Shown here in pieces: positions 30,682 to 41,201 of a stretch of DNA of 64,000 nt (position 1 is the stretch's first letter; each line of letters begins with the position of its first letter). Made by a program: the position numbers and the translations under genes. This DNA comes from Spiroplasma ixodetis Y32 (GTDB lineage Bacteria > Bacillota_I > Bacilli_A > Mycoplasmatales > VBWQ01). Where the stretch lies: assembly GCF_030316605.1 (NCBI RefSeq), contig NZ_CP127039.1, positions 744,001 through 808,000 of the forward strand. The letters are read 5' to 3'. Below the pieces are notes generated by a model that was not told the DNA's origin, made no database searches, and saw nothing but the letters and a program-made list of their open reading frames with translations.

Positions 30682-32063
30682 GGCATAAGTTAGTTAAGTT
30701 TACTCCTATAATTTTTAATCTAGACAGTATGATTAGTTTAAATAATTAATAGTTAAGGAGTAAAGATGAAATATAAAGTTTATACAAGAAAAATTAAACT
30801 AGATGTTTTAAATGAATATGTAGTGATTAAAAAATTAAAAACCATTGATATTAAAACCAAATATCAATTATCAACCAGATCATTAATTTATAATTGAGTA
30901 AAAAAATATCAAAAAAATAATAAATTAATTACTATTCATACTTTTCAAACAAATCATCAAATAGATAAAGTGAATATCAAAGATAAAAATTTAAAACTTG
31001 AAAATAAAAAACTCAAAAAGTCACTACTAAAAGAAAAAATAAAAAATGAATTTTTAAGACAAAAACAATTCTGTGATAAAGAATTAAAAAACAATCAAAA
31101 TATTTTAAATAGTAAATTATTGAAAAGTAAATGTTTTTTAATAGTTGATAAATATAGAAATAAAAATTATGGAATTAATGACATAATTAGTTTGTTACCT
31201 ATCAGTAAAGTTGCATATTATAAATGAATAAAAAATGGTAAAAAGAAATATCAAACAAAAATTGATAATGAGTTATTAAAAGAATTAAATAAAATTGTTG
31301 TTATTAGCAACAAAGATAAAATAATTAAAATTACTAGTTTAGAAAAGGTGAGATTAGAATTAAAGAAAAACAACACCAATCTTAAATGCAGTAAAAACAG
31401 CATTATGAGGTTATTAGAAGATAATAATATCAAACTATTAACCAAACCCAAAAAACAGCGTAGAGCGAAATCTAATGCCTTAAAATCAAATTTCCAAGAT
31501 TTATTAAAACGTAATTTTACCAGTAATACTTATCTTGAAAAAGTTGGCATCGATGGTACTTGATTTAAAGAATTAATTATTAATAATAAAAAAACTAAAT
31601 TATTATTAGAAATTGCTACAGATATGAATAGTAATGCTATAGTTGGTTGAAAAATTAATAAAAGTGAAAATGCAATAACCATTTTAAATGTTCTTAATCA
31701 AGTAACAAAGGCAAGTCGTAAAGAACATAAAATATTTGCAACATTTATCCAGTCTGATTTAGGTTCAGGTAATACTAGTAAAATAGTTACAAATAGTTTT
31801 AATAAAAGTAAAACTTTAATTCATTCAAAAAGTTTATCAGGATTTAAAGGCAACCAAGTAAGTGAATGTTTAAATCGATGAATCAAAAGAGATTTTAAAA
31901 TTATGTTTGGTAACAAGTTTAATAGCATTAAACATTTCACAGAAGCATTAAGAAAATTTATTAACTGATGAAATAATGATAGAATGATTTTACGATTAAA
32001 AATGTCTCCAAACCAATTTGTACAGATTTGAAGACAAGAAAGTAAACTTATCTAACCAATGCC
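30682..32063 (+). mobile_element. IS-A copy 4, complete
   Basis: 1382 bp with both ends (GGCATAAGTTAG; CTAACCAATGCC). Taken as the reference copy. Confidence 0.95.
30766..32055 (+). CDS. IS3-like single-ORF transposase (IS-A), intact
   Basis: 429 residues. Order: N-terminal helix-turn-helix (TIDIKTKYQLSTRSLIYNW, about 26-44), coiled coil (LKLENKKLKKSLLKEKI), a second helix-turn-helix (NYGINDIISLLPISKVAYYKW), then an integrase core with GIDGTWFKEL, FIQSDLGSGNTS and NQVSECLNRWIK supplying D, D and E. The A and B functions, usually on separate frames in IS3, are fused here. Shine-Dalgarno AAGGAG. All other full-length copies in the window are broken. Confidence 0.9.
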
Positions 32064-33328
32064 CTAGATGTTTTAAATGAATATGTAGTGATTAAAAAAT
32101 TAAAAACCATTGATATTAAAACCAAATATCAATTATCAACCAGATCATTAATTTATAATTGAGTAAAAAAATATCAAAAAAATAATAAATTAATTACTAT
32201 TCATACTTTTCAAACAAATCATCAAATAGATAAAGTGAATATCAAAGATAAAAATTTAAAACTTGAAAATAAAAAACTCAAAAAGTCACTACTAAAAGAA
32301 AAAATAAAAAATGAATTTTTAAGACAAAAACAATTCTGTGATAAAGAATTAAAAAACAATCAAAATATTTTAAATAGTAAATTATTGAAAAGTAAATGTT
32401 TTTTAATAGTTGATAAATATAGAAATAAAAATTATGGAATTAATGACATAATTAGTTTGTTACCTTTCAGTAAAGTTGCATATTATAAATGAATAAAAAA
32501 CGGTAAAAAGAAATATCAAACAAAAATTGATAATGAGTTATTAAAAGAATTAAATAAAATTGTTGTTATTAGCAACAAAGATAAAATAATTAAAATTACT
32601 AGTTTAGAAAAGGTGAGATTAGAATTAAAGAAAAACAACACCAATCTTAAATGCAGTAAAAACAGCATTATGAGGTTATTAGAAGATAATAATATCAAAC
32701 TATTAACCAAACCCAAAAAACAGCGTAGAGCGAAATCTAATTCCTTAAAATCAAATTTCCAAGATTTATTAAAACGTAATTTTACCAGTAATACTTATCT
32801 TGAAAAAGTTGGCATCGATGGTACTTGATTTAAAGAATTAATTATTAATAATAAAAAAACTAAATTATTATTAGAAATTGCTACAGATATGAATAGTAAT
32901 GCTATAGTTGGTTGAAAAATTAATAAAAGTGAAAATGCAATAACCATTTTAAATGTTCTTAATCAAGTAACAAAGGCAAGTCGTAAAGAACATAAAATAT
33001 TTGCAACATTTATCCAGTCTGATTTAGGTTCAGGTAATACTAGTAAAATAGTTACAAATAGTTTTAATAAAAGTAAAACTTTAATTCATTCAAAAAGTTT
33101 ATCAGGATTTAAAGGCAACCAAGTAAGTGAATGTTTAAATCGCTGAATCAAAAGAGATTTTAAAATTATGTTTGGTAACAAGTTTAATAGCATTAAACAT
33201 TTTACAGAAGCATTAAGAAAATTTATTAACTGATGAAATAATGATAGAATGATTTTACGATTAAAAATGTCTCCAAACCAATTTGTACAGATTTGAAGAC
33301 AAGAAAGTAAACTTATCTAACCAATGCC
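32064..33328 (+). mobile_element. IS-A copy 5, lacks first 117 bp, tandem with copy 4
   Basis: Begins at ctagatgtttta, directly abutting copy 4, and keeps the right end. The frame stays open for 419 codons to TAA at 33320 but has lost the native start and left repeat. Confidence 0.9.
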
Positions 33329-33906
33329 AACCATATGTGAAAGATACATTTCATCCATTTGCACTATGCCCTCAACAATAAATTGATGTTCTTGTTTGGC
33401 AATACGATTTCTGATTTGATGACCCATTCTTCAAGCAGTTTTCAAAGTCACACCCAATTCTTTTGCAACATCAGTTGATGTAATTCCATGTTTGGTGTTT
33501 ATTCATCTAAAGATGAGATAAAATCAAAATCTCAAAGGTGTTTGTGACTTGTAAAAAATGGTGCCATGAAGAATACTAAATGTTTGATGACATTTCAAAC
33601 ATCTTATTCTTCTTAAATTAGAAGTATTTAAACTTGTTCAAGAACACATGATACATTTGTTTTTCTTCAAACTTGCTATATATTTTAAACAATCCTGTTC
33701 TGTTTGAAAAGCATTGTTGAACTCATTCAATTTCATTGTTTCCTCCACAAGTACATGTGGGGAGAAGTCCGTTAAATATTTCATTTTAAACTACACCTCA
33801 ACTAATAATATAAAGTTATAAAAACTTTTATTAGTCCAAAAAGTGTGTCTAATCTACATTATTAGCATGAGTATTATTTTTTTAATTGGTTTTATAATAA
33901 TATTTG

Positions 33907-34845
33907 GCTTTTCTCCCTTTATGTACTATTTTTAAATTTTATCACATAAATGCTGAGAAAAGCCTATCTACGGACTTCTCCCCACATTTTTAAATGAAAC
34001 ATAGCATTACAGTTTCAAAAGTAGGTATATTGTTGAATTTATATGCAGCTTCTTTGGCATATAAATGAACATGATGTTTTGCAACTTTGATATGTGTTTT
34101 AATGTTCTTCGTATATGTTTTCATACTGATTCAATTTGATTGGTATTTACGCCAATTTTTGAAACATAACCATCTTGATGGTTAACTGTTTTGTGATTAG
34201 GGAAAAGTGATTTGAAATCACGATATCCTTTTCAAGAATCAGTATGTACATCACACTTTGAAGAAATATGGTTTCTTGCAAACTGCAAAAGATTTTTACT
34301 TTTTGCGTTTTTGATTACTTTCACAATTAAATTATTGGTTGTTTTTTCATAAATCCCAACAATTAATGTTTTATTTATCAAAGATCTTCCTTGTTTTTTA
34401 AAACCCATATGTGAAAGGTACATTTCATCCATTTGCACTATGCCCTCAACAATAAATTGATGTTCTTGTTTGGCAATACGATTTCTGATTTCATGACCCA
34501 TTCTTCAAGCAGTTTTCAAAGTCACACCCAATTCTTTTGCAACATCAGTTGATGTAATTCCATGTTTGGTGTTTATTCATCTAAAGATGAGATAAAATCA
34601 AAATCTCAAAGTTGTTTGTGACTTGTAAAAAATGGTGCAATGAAGAATACTAAATGTTTGATGACATTTCAAACATCTTATTCTTCTTAAATTAGAAGTA
34701 TTCAAACTTGTTCAAGAACACATGATACATTTGTTTTTCTTCAAACTTGCTATATATTTTAAACAATCCTGTTCTGTTTGAAAAGCATTGTTGAACTCAT
34801 TCAATTTCATTGTTTTCTCCACAAGTACATGTGGGGAGAAGTCCG
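33907..34845 (-). mobile_element. IS-B copy 8, 8-bp target duplication
   Basis: Identical flanks taatattt at 33899-33906 and 34846-34853, in the same membrane-protein gene as IS-D copy 3. Confidence 0.93.
33990..34810 (-). pseudogene. IS-B transposase, frameshifted
   Basis: One A missing near 34100 (ttttaatgttc against ttttaaatgttc) shifts the last 40 residues. Also a missense HC for HG near the N-terminus. Confidence 0.9.
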
Positions 34846-35437
34846 TAATATTTTTTCTGAAATTAAGAAAAAAGAAAATAAAATCATCAAGGAAAATAAA
34901 ATATCGTTTATGTGATCCAAATTCTTATCATATTAGCATTATCAAGAATAGAAAGTTTAAAAGTAATAATGATTTAGTAAATAATAAAAAAGTATTGGAA
35001 ATGTTAACATATTTACAGGCAAGAGATATCGCTAATCATAATAATATTATTCCTACCTTTTATAGCATTTTAGAAAAACCTATCCAACATAATTTGGAAA
35101 CTAATAAAAATGTTAATTATTTATTAACTAATATTGTTGATATTTTATGTTACCATCATCACTGTATAGTAAATTCCTTACATTTGATTAAACATTTGTT
35201 TAATAAATGTAGTAATAAATTACATCAACACAAAAAATATTCTCATTTTAGTCAAGAGAATAATCATTCAGTTAAACCAACACATGTTTTTAATAAAACA
35301 CAAACTAATGCTTCTACAACAAAAAAACATAATAAACATACTTTCTCATAAATTTATAAATATTCCTTTACTAGTTATTAGTCCTAACTTAACAAAAACG
35401 GAATATCTAATTAAATTCATAATTAAAATGTATTAAG

Positions 35438-35474
35438 TATCTACTAATTTAACTTATTAGTAGATATTTTTTTT
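35438..35474 (+). terminator. Rho-independent terminator
   Basis: TATCTACTAAT / ATTAGTAGATA stem followed by eight Ts, about 85 bp after the split membrane gene. Confidence 0.88.
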
Positions 35475-35550
35475 AAAAATAAAATTTACTGTACATTATT
35501 TTGTAATAGTTTATAATAATAAGAAAATCATTATAAATGGAGTGTAAAAT

Positions 35551-37485
35551 ATGAGACGAAAATTAAATTTATTTTTTACTACCAGCCTTTTATTAAGTTC
35601 TAGCATGTCGCTTTTAGCATTCACAATTGATACAAACAATATTAGTATTAATAATTTTGCTAACAACAATATTGATACTAAAACAGCAACTAAGTATGCT
35701 AATGAAACCTCTATTGTTGGTAAATCGTTATTAATTGGTAAAAATAAAGGTTTTAATACTAATAATTTATTAAATGATATGTATAATCAAACCCCTTCTA
35801 TTCAAATTGATAATCTTACAGGTAAGAATACTGGAAATGATTTTATTAATGATTGAACTAGTAACTTAGATGGTAATAGTATTAATACTATTCAGTCTTT
35901 ATTTCAACGTAATGGTATTAATCAATCTAAAGTTGATTCTATCACTAATAATATTAATAGCTATAGTAGTTATCATGACATATTGCCAATGGTTAAAAAT
36001 TATTTAAATAATTCTATTTTATCTAATGATGATACTGTTAATATGATTGATGGAATGTTAAAAAATATTAAAAATTTAATACCAAATATTAATGATTACT
36101 TATCTTATACTAATTATATTCCAATTATAACTAATACTATTGATGAATTATTAGCAGATTGAGATCAAGAAGATAATTTTAGTGGTAATACTACTTTTGA
36201 AAAAATGCAAGATTATATGTCAAAGAAAGCGAAATTTGCTCAAGCTTGAAATATTCCAAGTCATGAAAAGTGACACTATGTTAAAGATGAAGCAAAAAAT
36301 TGAAATTGAAATCAATTTTATGAATATATAGCTGGTGTTAATTTTAATTATATGTTTAAGTCAATATCAGGAAAATATATTGGTGAAATGATTAGCAATA
36401 ATATTAAATATGCTTTATGAGGTGCTGGACCTATCGGTTTTAATTCTGATAATTTTAATGTTACATTTAGTGAAACTCTTAATAAGATTTTAACAAATCC
36501 AGTGGCATGACCTTATTTAATAAAAACAATAATACCAATGGTTAAAAGTGAAGTATTAAAATTAAATAATCCAACTCTTGGTATTGATAGTATTAATTGA
36601 GATGATAAAACACGACTTAAAAATAATACAGTTCAACTAAAAAAAGTATTAACTATTTTTCAAGAATTAATATCTTCAAAAGATAATATGCTTAAATTAG
36701 TTACCAATTTAATGACCGGACCTTTTGGTGAAGATATTATTGCGAAAGCTACCTTTGCATGAACTGATTCATATTGAACATTACCTGAGATTCAAAAGAA
36801 ATTTTCTTTTATTTCAGCTATTAGTGATATTCCTCAACAAGTTGTTAATAGTTTAGAATCAGCAATTAAAAATGTTCCAATTAGTGACACAATTAATAAA
36901 ATATTTGAGTTTACTAATAAATATTTAACAACAAATCCATTAATTGATTTAAAAGATTTAGCAAAATATTTAGATTTAACTTTCGGTAGTAAAGATTTTA
37001 TTAATGCTTTAAATAATCTTAAATATATTATTAATCATCCAACAACAGATAATATTAGTAAAACTAAAGAAATATTACAATTATTAGGTGTTCAATTTGG
37101 TGGTGAAACTAATTTTAAACAAGATAGTGTTCTTGCAAACTTTTCTAATTGATTAAATACTCCTACTAGTAGTTTAAATTCCTTACTAAATATAATAGTT
37201 GATAAAGCACATCATAATGGTATTCTTGATAATATGTTAAAGGACCAAGAAAATTTATATAAAGATATGTATAGTAAATATTTTGATATTAACAATAATA
37301 GTTATTTTACTTTAAGTGATATTGCAATGAATACATTTAAACATGATGATGGTAGTGTTAGTGCAGTTTTAAGTTATAAAATTAAAAATAATTTAGATAA
37401 TAAAAGTTATGATATTACATTTAAAAATGATAATTTTCTTACAAGTAAAATCTTTAAAATAAAATTATTTCATATTAGTCAATAA
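35551..37485 (+). CDS. Large secreted surface protein, MOLPALP-like
   Basis: 644 residues. N-terminal signal sequence MRRKLNLFFTTSLLLSSSMSLLAF without a lipobox Cys, so secreted or anchored by the uncleaved helix. The block ETSIVGKSLLIGKNKGFNTNNLLNDMY near residues 50-77 resembles the start of the MOLPALP lipoprotein paralogue family of mollicutes; the remainder is Asn/Ile/Lys-rich and helical. Ten or so TGA Trp codons. Shine-Dalgarno TGGAGTG. Probably monocistronic, between terminators at 35438 and 37511. Family assignment is tentative. Confidence 0.78.
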
Positions 37486-37510
37486 TTTTTAATAATTTTC
37501 TTCAATAATT

Positions 37511-37536
37511 AGATATTTTAATTTAAAAAGTATCTT
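37511..37536 (+). terminator. Terminator hairpin
   Basis: AGATATTTT / AAAAAGTATCT stem just after the secreted-protein gene; imperfect. Confidence 0.6.
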
Positions 37537-37638
37537 AATATACAAGTCAGTTATTGCATTTCTCTTTAAACAATTTAAAATATAGATAACTTATAGATTT
37601 AAGAAAAAAGTTATTGGGGAAAATAAAGGGGACTAATT

Positions 37639-38192
37639 ATGAAATCATTATTAACAACATTAAGTGTTTTAACACTTGCAATAACCACAGGAAATTTAAT
37701 CAATATTTTAAATACAATTGAAAAAAAACTAATATTACAACTAATTACATTCAAAGTAAAACACAACAAGATACAATTTACATTGACAAAAATGACAAAC
37801 AAATAACAAATAATGAAATTGATTTGTCGGACATAGAAAGTAAAAAAGTTATTCAAATTGGTTTTTATAAAAATCAACAAGGTGAAATTCAAGTTGTTAG
37901 AATGCCAGAAATAATTGAAGAAGTTCCAAAACAATTACCATCAGAAATAACATCTTTGAGTTATATCTTTACTCGTGCGAAATCATTTAATCAGGATTTG
38001 TCAACTTGAGATGTATCCAATGTAAGAATTATGACTGGTATGTTTGCTGACTCAGTATTATTTGATCAAGATCTTTCAAAGTGAGATGTATCCAATGTAC
38101 TAGATCATACTCATTTTGCTGTTGGTTCAGCAATTTCTGATTCTAATAAATTACCTAAATTTAAAAACTTTTTTATTAATAACACTATTTAA
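37639..38192 (+). pseudogene. BspA-like (DUF285) surface protein, poly-A frameshift
   Basis: Starts MKSLLTTLSVLTLAITTG, a signal-like helix, after AAAGGGGAC. After NTIEKK the frame is lost at an eight-A run (37721-37728); adding one A continues as KTNITTNYIQSK and on to two DUF285 units, FNQDLSTWDVSNV and FDQDLSKWDVSNV, ending NNTI at 38192. DUF285/BspA repeats are common in mycoplasma and spiroplasma surface proteins. About 184 residues if restored. It may be a true pseudogene or slipped-strand phase-off. Confidence 0.8.
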
Positions 38193-38316
38193 TTTGATCA
38201 AAAGTATTTAATTTCTAAGTAATTAACTATAATAAAACTTAGAATAATATAATAAAATATTATATTTGTTTTTTATAAAAGCATATAATATTGACAAACG
38301 GTAAGTTTAAAAAGTT

Positions 38317-38360
38317 TTAACTCATTTCTTTATTTTTTTAAAGTAAATGAGTTTTTATTT
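38317..38360. terminator. Terminator upstream of the dcw cluster
   Basis: ACTCATTT / AAATGAGT with A-rich and T-rich arms and a T-rich tail. Confidence 0.75.
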
Positions 38361-38415
38361 TTATTATTGTATGCTCTTTTATTTTACTGACTAGTCATAC
38401 ATTTAAAGTAATCAA

Positions 38416-38444
38416 TTGCAATTATATGCCAAAGGTTATATAAT
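38416..38444 (+). promoter_or_regulatory. Promoter of the mraZ operon
   Basis: TTGCAA (38416-38421), 17-bp spacer, TATAAT (38439-38444), 32 bp before the mraZ start. Confidence 0.8.
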
Positions 38445-38454
38445 ATGGGTAATA

Positions 38455-38469
38455 GTGGGAAAGTGTGGG
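38455..38469 (+). promoter_or_regulatory. Probable MraZ operator repeats
   Basis: GTGGG at 38455-38459 and again at 38465-38469, i.e. one helical turn apart between promoter and start codon. MraZ is known to bind such GTGGG-type direct repeats before its own operon. Confidence 0.7.
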
Positions 38470-38476
38470 TGATATT

Positions 38477-38908
38477 ATGCTACTAGGACAATCATTGTCA
38501 ACATTAGATGAAAAGAAACGAATGTTAATTCCTTCTAAGTTTAGAAGTTATTTTCATAACAATGAGATTGTTATTGTTTCTAAAGGTTTTGAAGGCTGTT
38601 TAGTTATTCGTAACGAAATTGAATTTATTAAATGACAAAATAAAATCTTATCACAATCCGAAGGTCAGAAAGAAGCCAGAATTTTAGCAAGACAAGTATT
38701 TGCTAATTCAGAAGAATTAACTATTGATAGCAAAGGTCGCATTAATATTCCACATTCATTATTGACACTAGCTGATATTAAACAAAAAGTAATTATGATT
38801 GGACTATCCAATAAAATTGAGATTTGATCAGAAACTAATTGAAATAGTTTTAATCAAGATACCAAGGATAAATTTGAGTCAGCGGCAGCAGCTCTAGATG
38901 AGATATAA
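38477..38908 (+). CDS. mraZ: Transcriptional regulator MraZ
   Basis: 143 residues with two SpoVT/AbrB-like halves, as expected. Motifs [14 protein letters not shown] (about 10-23) and its repeat [14 protein letters not shown] (about 83-96) are the DNA-binding DxKGRxxxP elements; the first has lost the Gly. Forms an oligomeric ring that controls the division cluster. First gene of mraZ-rsmH-ftsA-ftsZ-sepF; rsmH begins 5 bp after the stop. Confidence 0.96.
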
Positions 38909-38913
38909 AAATT

Positions 38914-39864
38914 ATGAATAATATCAATGCAAGACACATTTCTGTAATGTTAACAGAAGCAATTGATTTCTTAAATATTAAACCTGATGGTATTTATGTC
39001 GATTGTACATTAGGACGAGCAGGTCATAGTAAAGTTATACTATCAAAACTTACCTCTGGCAAACTATATGCTTTTGATCAAGATCAAATGGCCATTGATA
39101 ATAGTAAAATTATTTTAAAAGATTTCAAAGATAAATATGAAATAATTAAAAGTAATTTTGCTAATATTCAATCTGAGCTTTTAAAAAGAAATATTACTAA
39201 AGTTGATGGTATATTATATGATTTAGGTATATCATCACCACAAGTTGATGAAGATATTAGAGGATTTAGTTATATGAAAGATGCTAAGTTAGATATGCGT
39301 ATGGATCAAAGTCAAAAATTAAATGCGTGAGATATTGTTAATAATTATAATTATGAGCAATTAAAAACAATTATTAAAAATTATGGTGAAGAAGTATTTG
39401 CTAGTAGTATTGCTAAAAATATTATTAAAACAAGAGCTTTTCAACCAATTGATACCACTTTACAATTGGTTACGATTATTAAAAAATCATTACCAGTAAG
39501 AGTATTAAATAAGCATCATCATCCTGCCAAAAAGACTTTTCAAGCATTAAGAATTGCTGTTAATAACGAGTTAGAAACATTAAAATCTTCTTTAAAACAA
39601 TCTTTGAAATTATTAAATTCTAATGGTAGAATTGTTGTTATTAGTTTTCATTCTTTAGAAGATCGTATTGTTAAACAAACTTTTAATGAAGTTTTAATTG
39701 ATCCACAAGCACAATTATATGCTAAATTACCAGTTCACAATAATTGAAAAACAAAATATCAGTTAATAATTAAAAAACCAATTACACCAAAGCCTGATGA
39801 AATAAATAAAAATCCAAGAGCACGAAGTGCAAAACTAAGAGTTATTACTTATATTGATTCGTAA
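38914..39864 (+). CDS. rsmH: 16S rRNA m4C1402 methyltransferase
   Basis: 316 residues. N(4)-methylates C1402 of 16S rRNA using [16 protein letters not shown] at the N-terminus, the SAM-binding [11 protein letters not shown] (about 28-38), [15 protein letters not shown] (about 98-112) and [11 protein letters not shown] at the C-terminus are diagnostic. ATG 38914, 5 bp after mraZ. TGA Trp at 39328 and 39745. Confidence 0.96.
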
Positions 39865-39885
39865 AAACGTTTGGAGGTGAGCAAT

Positions 39886-41166
39886 ATGAATTTTCAAGAA
39901 CTATATGTTGTATGTCAAATTGAAGATTTTAGTTTAAAAGTTATGGTTAATAATTATGTTAATAATCAAATTCAGGTTTTATATAAAGAAACTGTTGATA
40001 CTGAACAGTTTTCTGAAAATGGTGTAATTATTAATTCAATTGCTACAGGTAAGTTATTAAGGCAAATTATTAATAAAATTAATAATACTTTAAATATAAA
40101 AGTACAACGTATTGCCTTAACTTTACCTTCAAATAATTTAAAAATTTATCAATCACAAGCATCACTTGACTTTAAAGATGCTAATCACATTATTACTGAT
40201 GAAGATTGTAGTAAAGTGATTGAAATGGCTAAAAACATTACTATTGATAATAGTGAAATTATTTGTTTAACTAAACCATACAATTTTAAAGTTGATCATG
40301 CAATTGGTAATGAACAATTACCAATTGCTAAAAAAGGACAAGTTATGCATGTTGATGCTTTAGTTTATTCATTACCTAAAAGTTTATATAATTCTCACCT
40401 CGAAGTATTAACTAATGCCGAAACAGAATTGTTAACGGTTACTTTAGATCAATTTGCATTAGTATGTAATATTAAAAATACTGATTTTAATCGTAATACA
40501 GTTTTAGTTGATTGAAATATTAATAGTACTAAGATTAGTGTTTTTAGTAATTCAGTATTATTTGCAACAACTAATATTAAAATTGGTTGAAATCAAATAA
40601 TTCAATCATTAATGAAGCAAATGCATTGTGGTTATGATAAAGCTGAAAGATATTTACAAAAAATTATTAATATAAGTAGTAATTATTTATGCGATGTTGT
40701 TGTTGATAAGTATGTTGATGACCAAACAAAATCTATTGTTCGTTTAACAAAAACTGATTTACAAGCAACAGTTAAAAAACAAATTAATGAAATTATTTCT
40801 TGTATTGAATATTTTCTTGATGAAGTTAGTGATAATAATAGTTCAGATATGGAAATTATTTTTACGGGAATTACTATTGGTTTATGTGGTTTTGCCAACT
40901 ATTTTAAAAATAATAGCAAACTAAAAGAAGTAAAATATATGCTCAGCCAAACTCCTGGTGCATATAGTTATCAGTGAACTACTTTAATCGGTAATACTCA
41001 CTACCAACATTTAGTAAATGTTTTTAGTAATAATTATATTTCATCAATACATAAACCAGAAATTGTATCAAAATTAAATCATTATACGCATTCTAATAAT
41101 CATGATAATAAGCATTATAATTCCCCCTTTCAACCAAATTATCAGTATAATGATGGTAGTAAATAG
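39886..41166 (+). CDS. ftsA: FtsA-like cell division protein
   Basis: 426 residues. Predicted membrane tether and actin-like partner for FtsZ. Divergent: the N-terminus is MNFQELYVVCQIEDFSLKVMV, a 1C-like region follows, and VLVDWNINSTKISVF is the phosphate-2-like strand. It ends in an Asn/His-rich tail without an obvious amphipathic membrane helix, unlike classical FtsA. Identity rests on length, weak ATPase pattern and position before ftsZ. Start ATG 39886 with GGAGGTGAG; the upstream TTG in frame would place the start within that Shine-Dalgarno. Confidence 0.85.
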
Positions 41167-41201
41167 AAGAAGACAATTTGATTACTCAGGAGGAAAATAA
41201 A

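Larger units (their letters stand above)
30266..33736 (-). pseudogene. IS-B transposase, split by IS-A
   Basis: N-terminal part 33736 down to 33329, C-terminal part 30681 down to 30266. The break lies within SHMGFKKQ in the catalytic core. Confidence 0.9.
30182..33771 (-). mobile_element. IS-B copy 7, split by tandem IS-A copies
   Basis: Inserted in IS-D copy 3 with identical flanks ttaaatat at 30174-30181 and 33772-33779. IS-B sequence lies at 30182-30681 and 33329-33771. Confidence 0.92.
26801..33784 (-). pseudogene. IS-D transposase, split by two insertions
   Basis: Start at 33784, interrupted by IS-B copy 7 after five codons and by IS-A copy 3 near SQYV. The recognisable C-terminal part ends at 26801. 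Confidence 0.88.
26776..33858 (-). mobile_element. IS-D copy 3, carrying nested IS-A and IS-B copies
   Basis: Outer flanks ttattatcatgagta (26761-26775) and ttattagcatgagta (33859-33873) differ by one base. IS-D sequence is at 26776-27097, 29432-30181 and 33780-33858; the rest is later insertions. Confidence 0.92.
26739..35351 (+). pseudogene. Single-pass membrane protein split by nested IS elements
   Basis: Starts at ATG 26739 (MKLIVILIIIMS) after AGGGAG. Exons remain at 26739-26775, 33874-33906 and 34854-35351. Removing IS-D copy 3 with its 15-bp duplication and IS-B copy 8 with its taatattt duplication gives one continuous frame: MKLIVILIIIMSIIFLIGF, then IIIFFLKLRKKKIKSS, then a hydrophilic Asn/His/Lys-rich domain ending KHNKHTFS. 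About 190 residues with one N-terminal helix and a cytoplasmic or surface domain. Function unknown. The large distal part is still open, so decay after insertion is slight. Confidence 0.82.

Noticed and set aside
34788..35351. 187-codon ORF starting inside IS-B
   Set aside because: Chimera: the first residues are antisense IS-B end sequence. The real gene is the IS-split frame beginning at 26739.
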